Of a stretch of 16,646 nucleotides of DNA, positions 1 through 7,057 are shown piece by piece. Numbering within the stretch: position 1 is the first letter of the stretch; each line of letters opens with the position of its first letter. Position numbers and translations under genes: made by a program. Below the pieces are notes generated by a model that did not search any database, was not told where the DNA came from, and worked only from the letters and a program-made list of their open reading frames with translations. This DNA comes from an uncultured Anaerostipes sp. (GTDB taxonomy: Bacteria; Bacillota; Clostridia; Lachnospirales; Lachnospiraceae), in assembly GCA_900756035.1 (NCBI GenBank), contig CAAEIR010000424.1, positions 1 to 16,646 of the forward strand, given 5' to 3'.

Positions 1-18
1 AAGCAAAAAGAAACCCCA

Positions 19-48
19 TCCCTCAAGATTGAGGGGTAGGGGGAGTTG
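19..48. repeat. Hairpin-bearing intergenic repeat, copy A
   Basis: This stretch carries the short hairpin CCCTCAA-GA-TTGAGGG (20-35) followed by a G-rich tail, TAGGGGGAGTTG. A near-identical arrangement recurs at 196-227. The two copies differ by one inserted A in the loop and a few G/A changes. Each copy is followed immediately by a second, unrelated hairpin. Its role is unknown, and no open frame of interest overlaps it. Confidence 0.55.
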
Positions 49-69
49 AATAGTCGTAGACTATTTTTT
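49..69 (+). terminator. Short hairpin with T-tract, possible terminator of an upstream gene
   Basis: A 7-bp perfect stem AATAGTC (49-55) / GACTATT (59-65) closes a GTA loop, and the T-run continues to 69. The shape fits a weak Rho-independent terminator for a + strand gene lying before the window. The stem is AT-rich and the T-run is also the left arm of the next inverted repeat, so the two structures are mutually exclusive. Confidence 0.4.
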
Positions 70-112
70 ATACCATAGGAAAGTTCTCCGAACTTCCTAA
101 TGGTATAAAAAA
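64..112. repeat. Long inverted repeat
   Basis: The outer arms TTTTTTATACCAT (64-76) and ATGGTATAAAAAA (100-112) are perfect 13-bp complements. The inner part AGGAAAGTTC / GAACTTCCT pairs with single-base bulges around a TCC loop. The T-run lies in the left arm, so neither strand shows the stem-then-T order of a terminator. It reads as a palindromic intergenic element of unknown function. Confidence 0.65.
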
Positions 113-115
113 CCG

Positions 116-191
116 CTCCGCGTAGGATGCGACCAGATGCAAGAAGAAATATGACTGCTTTTGCAGTCTGCATCTGGCGCGCAAAGCGGAG
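116..191. repeat. Nested imperfect inverted repeat
   Basis: Four nested pairings share one axis: CTCCGC (116-121) with GCGGAG (186-191); GCG (129-131) with CGC (178-180); CCAGATGCA (133-141) with TGCATCTGG (169-177); and GACTGC (153-158) with GCAGTC (163-168) around a TTTT loop. The left strand carries an extra 11-base bulge (142-152). The folded form would be a long stem. No coding potential was recognised. Confidence 0.6.
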
Positions 192-195
192 TAAG

Positions 196-243
196 TCCCT
201 CAAAGATTGAGGGATAGAGGGAGTTTGATGCGGACTTGTCCGC
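196..243. repeat. Hairpin-bearing intergenic repeat, copy B, with following hairpin
   Basis: This is the second copy of the repeat at 19-48: stem CCCTCAA (197-203) / TTGAGGG (207-213), then ATAGAGGGAGTTTG. It is followed by a second hairpin, GCGGAC-TT-GTCCGC (230-243). Copy A is likewise followed by a hairpin, but of a different sequence, so the order of parts is conserved while the second stem differs. Confidence 0.55.
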
Positions 244-259
244 TTTGTTCTTGTGTACT

Positions 260-316
260 ATTGTAAAAAAGTTGCTTTATGAGCAATTAATTTACAATAT
301 TTTTTATATTTTTTAT
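260..316 (+). terminator. AT-rich two-tier hairpin with T-rich tail
   Basis: Outer stem ATTGTAAA (260-267) / TTTACAAT (291-298) encloses inner stem TTGCT (272-276) / AGCAA (282-286). A T-rich run follows (300-314). It could stop transcription coming from before the window and so insulate the operon promoter. The stem has few G-C pairs, so its strength is doubtful. Confidence 0.4.
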
Positions 317-331
317 TTCCTTTTCATTTTT

Positions 332-398
332 TTGCACTAATTGTTTGAATAACAGTACAAAATTGGATTTTATCGCCTATGTACAGATATTGGTGCAA
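332..398. promoter_or_regulatory. Candidate operator: separated inverted repeat TTGCACYAAT
   Basis: TTGCACTAAT (332-341) and ATTGGTGCAA (389-398) are inverted copies matching at 9 of 10 positions, with centres 57 bp apart. The right half-site lies in the spacer of the promoter at 380-409 and the left one is upstream of it. This placement would suit a regulator that binds two sites. The PRD-type regulator encoded just downstream is the obvious candidate (inference). Confidence 0.45.
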
Positions 399-409
399 TC
401 AGTTATAAT
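380..409 (+). promoter_or_regulatory. Predicted sigma-A promoter of the PTS/aldolase operon
   Basis: A perfect -10 box TATAAT (404-409) is preceded, 18 bp upstream, by the weak -35 TGTACA (380-385, 4 of 6 matches). A poor -35 with a perfect -10 is typical of promoters that need an activator, which fits an antiterminator/activator-type PRD regulator in the operon. The expected start is near 416. Confidence 0.6.
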
Positions 410-416
410 AAACCCA

Positions 417-471
417 TAAAGTAGTAACAGCAATATACAAAAAATAACACATAAACACACAAACTACTTTA
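417..471 (+). promoter_or_regulatory. 5'-leader stem of the operon mRNA
   Basis: TAAAGTAGT (417-425) and ACTACTTTA (463-471) are perfect 9-bp complements. They begin at about the predicted transcript start and end 17 bases before the ribosome binding site of the regulator. The loop of 37 bases is A-rich. A stem at the extreme 5' end may protect the transcript. No riboswitch class was recognised. Confidence 0.35.
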
Positions 472-500
472 AAGTGTTTTATTCATTGAGGAGGCCTATC

Positions 501-2456
501 GTGAATAATTTACAGGAAAAAGTAATCCGTGCGATGGTGGAAATGTATGGTTTTTATTCCATAGAAGAACTTGCTGAAATGACAGATGTTTCTGTCAGCA
601 GCATAAAACATTCTTTGGGAGACATCGCCGATTTCATTGAAGGATATGAAGCGAAACTTCTGCGAGTGCCCAGAAAAGGGATCTGTATGGTGGTTACTGA
701 CCAACAGAGAGAAAAGATCTTAGAAGCCCTGGATGCTTATGCAAATAGTGATCCTGAATCTTTCTATTACCGAAAAAATTATATTTTAGACATTTTGTTT
801 CATTTTCCGGCAAATTATACAATACAGCTGTTTTCAGAAGAGCTTTGTGTCAGTCGGAAGATTATACAAAAGGATTTAAACAAAATTGAAGAGTATTTGG
901 AAGGATTTCATTTAGAGCTATCTAAAGTAAAAAATCAGGGGATTCGGATTCTCGGCAGAGAATTTGATGTGAGACAGGCAATCGTAGATACGCAGAATAA
1001 AAAATATTGGAAGCATACCTATATTGAAGAACTTCCAAAAGATTTGGATTACAGAATCAGCAAAAGAGCATTTACCTTTTTCTCTGATTACTACTCTGTC
1101 AATGATATTATGCTGGCGCAAGAGTATCTTGCGGAGAGTGAAAAAGAGCTGGGGGTTGTATTTGTAGACATTTCGTTTTGTCGAATTACAGAATATCTTC
1201 TTTTAACTCAAAAAAGAATTAAAGAGGATAAGAAGATCAGAGATCGCGCAGACCGAAAGATGACAGTACTTGATGATGTTTATATAAATGCCGCAAAAAT
1301 GATTCTGGACCGGATGTTTCCGGGAGATTCAGATATGGAGCTTGAATATCAATTTCTGGCAGCGAAACTTGCCGTGGCAAAAACCTGTGAAGTGCAGGCA
1401 AAACTGCAAGATGATGATTTAATGGATTTGGCAAAAGACTATATTGACATCGTATTCAGAGCGATGGAAAAAGAAAATACATTTTATTATAAAGAAATGG
1501 AAAAGCAGATTGCTACTTTTTTAAAAACGCTTAGTATCAAGCATGATTATATGCTGGTAGAATGGGATGATCTTCACAAAGATATACAGCAACAGCTTCC
1601 GAGTTTATATGCTGTTTGTCTGACTTACGCATTCCGATTAGAAGAAAATCTTGGATTTGTATTGACACAGGATGACATAGCCTGGATTGCATTATTAATC
1701 CATCAGGCTTCTGTGGAAAGTGGAAGTGAGAAACAGGGAATTCTTGTAACGGCAACAGATCCTTATACGGCACAGTATGAAGCAATGAAGATTGAAAATG
1801 AAATTGGAAATCTGGAAATTGTAAAGAATGTCCATATAAATGATTACAAGCCGGAAAAGACAGAAGGAAAGATTGTCATATCTACAGTACCTTTAAAGGA
1901 AAAGCAGGAAAATGTCATTGAGATTACCAAGCATGTAACACAGATGGATTTAAACAAAATTGTTACAAAAATTGACGAATATAATAAGACAGAGCAGAAT
2001 CAGCAGGTGATTGAGACTGTAAGACAGACGTTTCAAAGAGAATTGATTGTCACAGATGCGGTGGCAGTAACAAAAAAAGAAGCGATAGCTCAGGCAAGTG
2101 AACTTTTAATTAAAGAGGGATATTTGAATGATGATGTAACTGAGAGAGTATTCGAGTTAGAAGAACGTCGTCCTACAACCATTGGAAATCAGATAGCAAT
2201 GGCCCATGTTTATAAAGACAACGTTGAGAAAAGCGGAATCGCAGTTATGCGCATGAAATATCCGGTTCAGTGGTCAAGGACATCTAAGATCCGACTGGTA
2301 TTTTTCCTGGCAATCAATATGGAAGGTTCCAATGAGATCTTAATGCTATTTAAATTTCTGTATGCGCTTATTGACAATAAGAAAGCCATTGAGAAGATTC
2401 TTGACGCCAAAGATTCTGAACAAATTTATCAAATATTGATGGATGAACTCCATTAA
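501..2456 (+). CDS. PRD-domain PTS-responsive transcriptional regulator (MtlR/LicR type)
   Basis: This is a 651-residue regulator thought to activate the following sugar genes according to PTS phosphorylation state. GTG at 501 is chosen because GAGGAGG (488-494) precedes it by 6 bases; an in-frame GTG at 474 lacks such a site. Two N-terminal helix-turn-helix segments lie near residues 20-45 and 108-135, followed by two PRDs (about 185-295 and 305-405), an EIIB-like domain (about 412-495) and an EIIA domain (about 505-650). In PRD2, His401 (IALLIHQA) is present, and in EIIA, His569 (IAMAH) is present. The PRD1 His position appears as Glu231, the first PRD2 His as Thr343, and the EIIB Cys as Ala418, so control by phosphorylation is probably reduced. 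It is the first gene of the operon, 39 bases before the aldolase gene. Confidence 0.88.
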   Translation: MNNLQEKVIRAMVEMYGFYSIEELAEMTDVSVSSIKHSLGDIADFIEGYEAKLLRVPRKGICMVVTDQQREKILEALDAYANSDPESFYYRKNYILDILFHFPANYTIQLFSEELCVSRKIIQKDLNKIEEYLEGFHLELSKVKNQGIRILGREFDVRQAIVDTQNKKYWKHTYIEELPKDLDYRISKRAFTFFSDYYSVNDIMLAQEYLAESEKELGVVFVDISFCRITEYLLLTQKRIKEDKKIRDRADRKMTVLDDVYINAAKMILDRMFPGDSDMELEYQFLAAKLAVAKTCEVQAKLQDDDLMDLAKDYIDIVFRAMEKENTFYYKEMEKQIATFLKTLSIKHDYMLVEWDDLHKDIQQQLPSLYAVCLTYAFRLEENLGFVLTQDDIAWIALLIHQASVESGSEKQGILVTATDPYTAQYEAMKIENEIGNLEIVKNVHINDYKPEKTEGKIVISTVPLKEKQENVIEITKHVTQMDLNKIVTKIDEYNKTEQNQQVIETVRQTFQRELIVTDAVAVTKKEAIAQASELLIKEGYLNDDVTERVFELEERRPTTIGNQIAMAHVYKDNVEKSGIAVMRMKYPVQWSRTSKIRLVFFLAINMEGSNEILMLFKFLYALIDNKKAIEKILDAKDSEQIYQILMDELH

Positions 2457-2495
2457 ATATAAAACATGCAAAACAAGTTATAGGAGGAAGTAGCT

Positions 2496-3380
2496 ATGTT
2501 AGTAAACATGAAAGAAATTTTAGAGGTTGCAGAAAAAGAAGGATATGCAATTCCATGTATCAACACACCAAATGAAGAAACAGTTCGTGCGGTGATCGGT
2601 GCGGCAGAAGAATTAAATACACCGATTATCATTGACCATGCACAGGTTCATGATCCTTTGATTCCAATCGAGAGAATCGGGCCGGTAATGTTAAAGTATG
2701 CGAAAGAAGCAAGAGTTCCTGTTTGTGTTCATTTAGATCATGGAAGCGACTATGAATTTGTTATGAGAGCAGTGAAAGTCGGGTTCCCATCTATCATGTA
2801 TGATTGCAGCGCACTTCCTTACGAAGAGAACCTTGCAAACGTAAAGAAATTTGTTCAGATCGCTCATGCAGCCGGAATTACAGTAGAGGCTGAATTAGGT
2901 GTTATGGCATCTACAGAAGAAGATACTCATGGAGAGGTCGATGCAGAGAGCCGTGTTCTGACAAATGAAGATATCAAAGAATTCTTCACAGAGCCGGAAG
3001 AAGCAAAAGCGTTTGCTGAAGAGACAGGATGCGATGCACTGGCTGTATGTTTCGGAACAATGCACGGAATTTATGCTGAACCGCCGGTATTGGATATTGA
3101 TCGAGTAAAAGCACTTCGCGCTGCAATTCCTGATACATGCCGTGTTGTAATGCATGGTGCATCCGGAGTAGAGTTTGATCAGGTTCAGAATGCAATTACT
3201 GCAGGATGCTCTAAGGTTAACTACTATTCTTATATGGCAAAAGCTGCAACAAAATTTGTGGCAGACAAAGTTGCTGAGACAGAAGGAAAGATTGCATACC
3301 ATGAACTTCAGGAAGCAGCTTATGAATTTATGAAAGGTTATGCAAAAGACGTAATCAGTGCATTTAAAAACGGGAAATAA
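2496..3380 (+). CDS. Class II (zinc-dependent) ketose-phosphate aldolase
   Basis: This 294-residue TIM-barrel aldolase belongs to the fructose-bisphosphate/tagatose-bisphosphate aldolase class II family, which cleaves a ketose phosphate to dihydroxyacetone phosphate and an aldehyde. Visible motifs are HLDHG with catalytic Asp81 and zinc ligand His82, VEAELG (130-135), GTMHG with His190, and MHGASG with His220. The usual KVNIDTD phosphate-side motif reads KVNYYSY (240-246): Asn242 is kept but the Asp is lost. This argues for a substrate other than fructose 1,6-bisphosphate. A TAGGAGGAAG site precedes ATG 2496. It lies between the regulator and the PTS EIIA gene, so it probably acts on the phosphorylated PTS product or an isomer of it. 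The exact substrate cannot be read from the sequence. Confidence 0.88.
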   Translation: MLVNMKEILEVAEKEGYAIPCINTPNEETVRAVIGAAEELNTPIIIDHAQVHDPLIPIERIGPVMLKYAKEARVPVCVHLDHGSDYEFVMRAVKVGFPSIMYDCSALPYEENLANVKKFVQIAHAAGITVEAELGVMASTEEDTHGEVDAESRVLTNEDIKEFFTEPEEAKAFAEETGCDALAVCFGTMHGIYAEPPVLDIDRVKALRAAIPDTCRVVMHGASGVEFDQVQNAITAGCSKVNYYSYMAKAATKFVADKVAETEGKIAYHELQEAAYEFMKGYAKDVISAFKNGK

Positions 3381-3424
3381 TTAGTTTCTACATACAATGA
3401 AAAGAAAAATGGGAGGCATTTCAT

Positions 3425-3892
3425 ATGAACAGCGTAAATTTAGCAGAGGTGCTGTTAGATGAAATGGTAATCCTTGATTGTGAGCCTTTTAAAGACAAGA
3501 CAGATATGTTTGATACGATGACTCGCAGATTTGAAGAAGCGGGCTTCGTATCAGATGCCAAAGCCTATAAAGCAGCATTAGAATACAGAGAGTCTCTGGG
3601 ACCAACTTACATGGGAAATTTTGTTGCAATTCCACATGGGAAGTGTAAAGAAGTTTTAAAACCGGGGATTGGATTTGTAAGATGCAGAGAACCGTTTCTT
3701 TATGAGTCTTCAGGGGAGACGGGTGAGGTTAAATACATCTTTGTATTGGCAATATCTGAAAATCAAGAAAATGATTACCATTTAAGGGTTTTAGCGACAT
3801 TGGCAGGAATGTTGGCACACGAAGAATTTTTAGAACTTTTGGAAAGGGCAGGAAGCTATGAAGAATTAATTCATGGCATAAAAGAATTATAA
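3425..3892 (+). CDS. PTS EIIA component, fructose/mannitol family
   Basis: A 155-residue cytoplasmic EIIA of the fructose/mannitol type (PTS_EIIA_2 fold). It takes phosphate from HPr on His71, within the conserved IPHGK motif (69-73), and passes it to EIIB. The preceding segment ALEYRESLGPTYMGNFVAIP is typical of the family. A GGGAGG site lies 5' of ATG 3425. It is followed 22 bases later by EIIB and then EIIC, so the transporter is encoded as three separate polypeptides rather than a FruA-like fusion. The regulator carries its own copy of this domain. Confidence 0.93.
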   Translation: MNSVNLAEVLLDEMVILDCEPFKDKTDMFDTMTRRFEEAGFVSDAKAYKAALEYRESLGPTYMGNFVAIPHGKCKEVLKPGIGFVRCREPFLYESSGETGEVKYIFVLAISENQENDYHLRVLATLAGMLAHEEFLELLERAGSYEELIHGIKEL

Positions 3893-3914
3893 CCATACCA
3901 TAGGAGGTGGTTCT

Positions 3915-4214
3915 ATGAAGGTAGTAGCAGTTACATCATGTGCAACCGGGATTGCACATACCTACATGGCAGCAGAGGCAATTATGAAAGTCTGCAAGCA
4001 GAACGGTCACAAATGTAAGGTAGAAAAACAGGGAGCTCTCGGAATCGAAGACAAGTTAAGAGATCGGGATATTAAAGAGGCAGATCTGATCGTATTTGCC
4101 AATGATGTCGGGATTACTAAGGCAGAGCGTTTTGAACCTTACAAAGACAAGATTTTTCAGACAAAACCACACGACGTAATTAAAGACCCAAGTATTATTT
4201 TTACAGAAAAGTAA
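3915..4214 (+). CDS. PTS EIIB component, fructose family
   Basis: A 99-residue EIIB of the fructose family. The phosphorylated residue is Cys9 in VAVTSCATGIAHTYMAAEA; the common form is CPTGIAHT, and here the Pro is Ala. It accepts phosphate from EIIA His71 and phosphorylates the sugar during transport through EIIC. TAGGAGGTGG precedes ATG 3915. The length agrees with a free-standing EIIB of this family. Fructose-type systems usually phosphorylate ketoses at C1, although this family also contains members for other sugars and polyols. Confidence 0.93.
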   Translation: MKVVAVTSCATGIAHTYMAAEAIMKVCKQNGHKCKVEKQGALGIEDKLRDRDIKEADLIVFANDVGITKAERFEPYKDKIFQTKPHDVIKDPSIIFTEK

Positions 4215-4261
4215 AGTTGAGAAAGAGAAAAAGAAAATATCTATGAAAGGACGGAAGAAAA

Positions 4262-5299
4262 ATGAGAGATGTAGTAGATGATATTAAAGAAGCGTTTTTA
4301 ACAGGTGTTTCCTACATGTTACCGTTTGTAGTAGCAGGAGGTATCTTAGTTGCACTTGGGTTCTTACTTGGAGGTTATAATATACCGAGCGTAGAGCCAT
4401 ATGGCTCCACTTTCGCATCAACGATCTTTTGGATTGGTAAAATCGGTTTGGGTACTTTTATGGTACCAATCTTAGGTGCTTATGTAGCTTACTCTATCGC
4501 AGATAAACCGGGAATCTGTGTTGGTATGTTCGGTGGATGGATGGCTACCGATCCATGGGGAATCGGATATCAGTCAGGATTTATCGGAGCGCTGATTGCA
4601 GGTATTATTGCAGGATATTTAGTAAATTGGTTAAAGAAAATTCCTTTACCAAATGCAATCAGATCACTGTTGCCGACTTTGATCATTCCGGTTATCGGAT
4701 GTGCAGCAATTTGTTTATTAATGCACTACGTAATTGGTACACCTTTAGGAGCACTGACACAGGCACTGACAGACTTATTAAACAACCTTGGAACAGGAAA
4801 CTTAGTATTACTTGGAATTGTACAGGGCTGCATGCTTGCATTTGACATGGGAGGTCCATGTAACAAAGTAGCTTATGCATTTGCTCTGGCATGTATGGAA
4901 ACAGGAAACTACGCACCGATGGCAGCAAACTTTATTGCATGCTGTGCACCACCACTTGCAATGGCACTGGCAATGTTAATTGCTCCAAAGAAGTTTACAG
5001 ATGAAGACAGAGCCGGAATTCCGGGATGTTTTGCAGGAGCTCTTTGCATGATTACAGAGTTTGCAATCCCATATGCGGCAAAGAACTTAAAATACATTCC
5101 ATGCTATATGGCAGGATCTGCAGTAGGAGCAGTCATTTCTTATTTATGGGGAATTACAATCAGAGCGCCTCACGGAGGAGTATTTGTAGTATTTGCAATG
5201 AATAAAGTAGTTCCATTCTTTATTACATTGCTGATTGCAGGTATTGTTTCTGCCGCATTAATTGTATTAGTCACAAAACCAGAAGGACAAGAAGCATAA
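4262..5299 (+). CDS. PTS EIIC membrane component, fructose family
   Basis: A 345-residue integral membrane permease that translocates the sugar while EIIB phosphorylates it. Family signatures are LTGVSYMLPFVVAGG (13-27), YSIADKPGI (77-85), GGPCNKVAYAF (197-207), ITEFAIPYA (264-272) and RAPHGG (301-306). The common ITEGAIPF signature has Phe in place of the Gly here. About nine or ten hydrophobic segments are visible. The start ATG 4262 is preceded by AAAGGACGGAAG. It is 47 bases after EIIB and 24 before the cupin gene. Changes in the substrate loop region may reflect a non-fructose sugar (inference). Confidence 0.92.
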   Translation: MRDVVDDIKEAFLTGVSYMLPFVVAGGILVALGFLLGGYNIPSVEPYGSTFASTIFWIGKIGLGTFMVPILGAYVAYSIADKPGICVGMFGGWMATDPWGIGYQSGFIGALIAGIIAGYLVNWLKKIPLPNAIRSLLPTLIIPVIGCAAICLLMHYVIGTPLGALTQALTDLLNNLGTGNLVLLGIVQGCMLAFDMGGPCNKVAYAFALACMETGNYAPMAANFIACCAPPLAMALAMLIAPKKFTDEDRAGIPGCFAGALCMITEFAIPYAAKNLKYIPCYMAGSAVGAVISYLWGITIRAPHGGVFVVFAMNKVVPFFITLLIAGIVSAALIVLVTKPEGQEA

Positions 5300-5323
5300 A
5301 ATGAATTAAAAGGAGAAGTTGAA

Positions 5324-6238
5324 ATGGCAAAATTAGTTGATATTCAGGGAAGATTCCCATGTGAACCAGATAATAAAAAACCTACATTAATTAAAAAATG
5401 GGAGTATTCTACTGCATTATATCCACCAAACAATGCATTTACATCGGACAACACATTTACACTGGTAACAACAGATACGTTTATGTTAGGAATTTACGAA
5501 TTAGGACCGGGAGGAGTTTTTGCACCTCTTGATATTCATCCGGGAGATGAATCTTACTATATCTTAAATGGACCGGTAGTACAGAGAAGCGGAAATGGAC
5601 AGTTTGCATATCTGGAAACAGGAGAAGGATTGTTTATGCCGGAAGGTGCTTGGCATTGCTGTCATAATTTCTCCGATGAGAAAGCAAGAATTCTGTACTT
5701 TATTACACCAAAAGCATGGGATGAGCATATTCCGCCGGCAGTGATTCCGACAGAGGAAGAAACAAAATTCTATAAAGGACCAAACAATGATAATCTGCCG
5801 GATATGAGAGGCGCAATCAAAGATATCTCACGTCAGGGATGTACAGATGATATCGGAAACTGGCCGGTAGATCCAACAGAGGCAAGACAGACCGGAGCAG
5901 TTTATGCAGTACGTGATTTCGAGAAATTAAATAATGTTCACGGAACCACTCATCCAATGTTAATGCGTTTCATTACAAGTAATGACTATGGACATTTTGG
6001 AGAAATGATTCTTCCTGCCGGAGGGTATGGACCGAGATGTTCTGATCCGGATGTTCATGCCGGAGATGCAGCATTATATTGTGTTGACGGACCTGTAACT
6101 GTAAATCTGACAGATGCACAGGAAAGTTTTGTTTTAGAGCCGGAAGATACATTCTTCTTGCCGGCAGGAACAAAATATCAGTTAGTAAACTTTGAAAGTA
6201 AACCGGTGAAAGTAGTCTTTGCTATTACCGAGCTGTAA
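5324..6238 (+). CDS. Two-domain cupin protein, possible sugar(-phosphate) isomerase
   Basis: A 304-residue protein with two cupin barrels. The first (about 45-130) has the metal motif elements IHPGDESYYILNG (His72, Glu76) and the later WHCCH (His111, His114), so it should bind a metal. The second (about 210-300) has VHAGDAALYCVDG, where the Glu position is Ala, and no His in the second motif, so it looks structural. Several cupins are aldose-ketose isomerases, and the position between PTS and isomerase genes suggests such a job, but the family was not recognised precisely and the reaction is inferred. AAAGGAGAAG precedes ATG 5324. A strong hairpin starts 6 bases after the stop. Confidence 0.75.
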   Translation: MAKLVDIQGRFPCEPDNKKPTLIKKWEYSTALYPPNNAFTSDNTFTLVTTDTFMLGIYELGPGGVFAPLDIHPGDESYYILNGPVVQRSGNGQFAYLETGEGLFMPEGAWHCCHNFSDEKARILYFITPKAWDEHIPPAVIPTEEETKFYKGPNNDNLPDMRGAIKDISRQGCTDDIGNWPVDPTEARQTGAVYAVRDFEKLNNVHGTTHPMLMRFITSNDYGHFGEMILPAGGYGPRCSDPDVHAGDAALYCVDGPVTVNLTDAQESFVLEPEDTFFLPAGTKYQLVNFESKPVKVVFAITEL

Positions 6239-6243
6239 TTGTA

Positions 6244-6278
6244 TAATATGGGATGATACGTTGTATCATCCCATATTA
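6244..6278 (+). terminator. Perfect 16-bp hairpin after the cupin gene
   Basis: The arms 6244-6259 (core AATATGGGATGATAC) and 6263-6278 are fully complementary around a GTT loop. No T-run follows, so it is more likely an RNA-stabilising, processing or partial-termination element inside the operon than a full terminator. A stem with the same outer bases follows dhaK. Confidence 0.5.
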
Positions 6279-6350
6279 ACTAAATATTCCGGAATTGTGT
6301 CAGAGACATATAGACCGGATAGAGAAAACCAGCGGAAAGGAAGACTATTT

Positions 6351-7013
6351 ATGAAACCATATAAGGGAATTATTTTTGATTTGGATGGAACATTGCTTGA
6401 TACTATTGATGATCTCACAGACAGCATTAATGACGTAATGGAGATATACGGATTTCCGATACATAAGTCAGATGCCTGTAAGAAAATGGTCGGGAATGGA
6501 TTTCGGAATTTGATGAAGAAAGCTTTGCCGGAGGAGAAACAAGACAATGAGTCTTTGATTGATGAAGCAGTAGATCAGTTTTCAAAATCTTATCACAAGA
6601 GATATCTTGATAAAACAGTCCCTTATCAGGGGATTCCAGAGCTGGTGGATGAACTTGCGAAACGAGGAATTCCTCTTGCAGTGAATTCTAATAAGCGTGG
6701 AGATTATACGGATGCTTTAATTCAGAAATTTTTTTCCAGAATACCATTTATTGCCGTATACGGGGAACGGGAAAAGGATGGAATTCCCAAAAAACCAGAT
6801 CCGGCAGCAGCACTGGAGATTGCAGATCTTATGGGAATTGCGCCGGGCGAAATCTTATATATCGGAGATTCCAAGACCGATATGAAAACGGGGAACAATG
6901 CGGGAATGGATACCGTTGGAGTTGTCTGGGGATTCCGTGACAGAACTGAATTAAAGGAAAATCATGCCACTTATATTGCAAATCATCCGAAGGATATCAT
7001 AGATCTTATTTAG
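6351..7013 (+). CDS. HAD-family phosphatase (phosphoglycolate phosphatase-like)
   Basis: A 220-residue haloacid dehalogenase superfamily phosphatase. Motif I is IIFDLDGTLLDT (residues 7-18), with nucleophile Asp10 and general acid Asp12. Motif II is the AVNSNK segment. The Lys of motif III is in the GIPKKPDP region, and motif IV is YIGDSKTDMKTG. The cap lies between motifs I and II, as in subfamily IA. ATG 6351 is preferred because GGAAAGGAAG (6334-6343) precedes it and translation of earlier in-frame codons would run through the hairpin. Its role may be to dephosphorylate a sugar or glycol phosphate intermediate, or to remove a dead-end phosphate. Substrate cannot be fixed from sequence. Confidence 0.88.
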   Translation: MKPYKGIIFDLDGTLLDTIDDLTDSINDVMEIYGFPIHKSDACKKMVGNGFRNLMKKALPEEKQDNESLIDEAVDQFSKSYHKRYLDKTVPYQGIPELVDELAKRGIPLAVNSNKRGDYTDALIQKFFSRIPFIAVYGEREKDGIPKKPDPAAALEIADLMGIAPGEILYIGDSKTDMKTGNNAGMDTVGVVWGFRDRTELKENHATYIANHPKDIIDLI

Positions 7014-7057
7014 TTCAGTGAAATCTTCGCTGAACGAAGTTCAGAAGGAGAATGATT

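Noticed and set aside
64..112. Strong bidirectional terminator
   Set aside because: In both directions the stem is followed by A residues, not T. The T-run is the 5' arm of the stem.
2895..3302. 135-codon minus-strand frame inside the aldolase gene
   Set aside because: It lies fully inside a well-supported aldolase gene and has Cys/Ser-rich composition typical of antisense frames. No ribosome binding site or motif was seen.
6295..6323. Promoter for the HAD-rpiB-like-epimerase-dhaK block
   Set aside because: TTGTGT with a 17-bp spacer gives GATAGA, a poor -10. Read-through past the hairpin is a simpler explanation.
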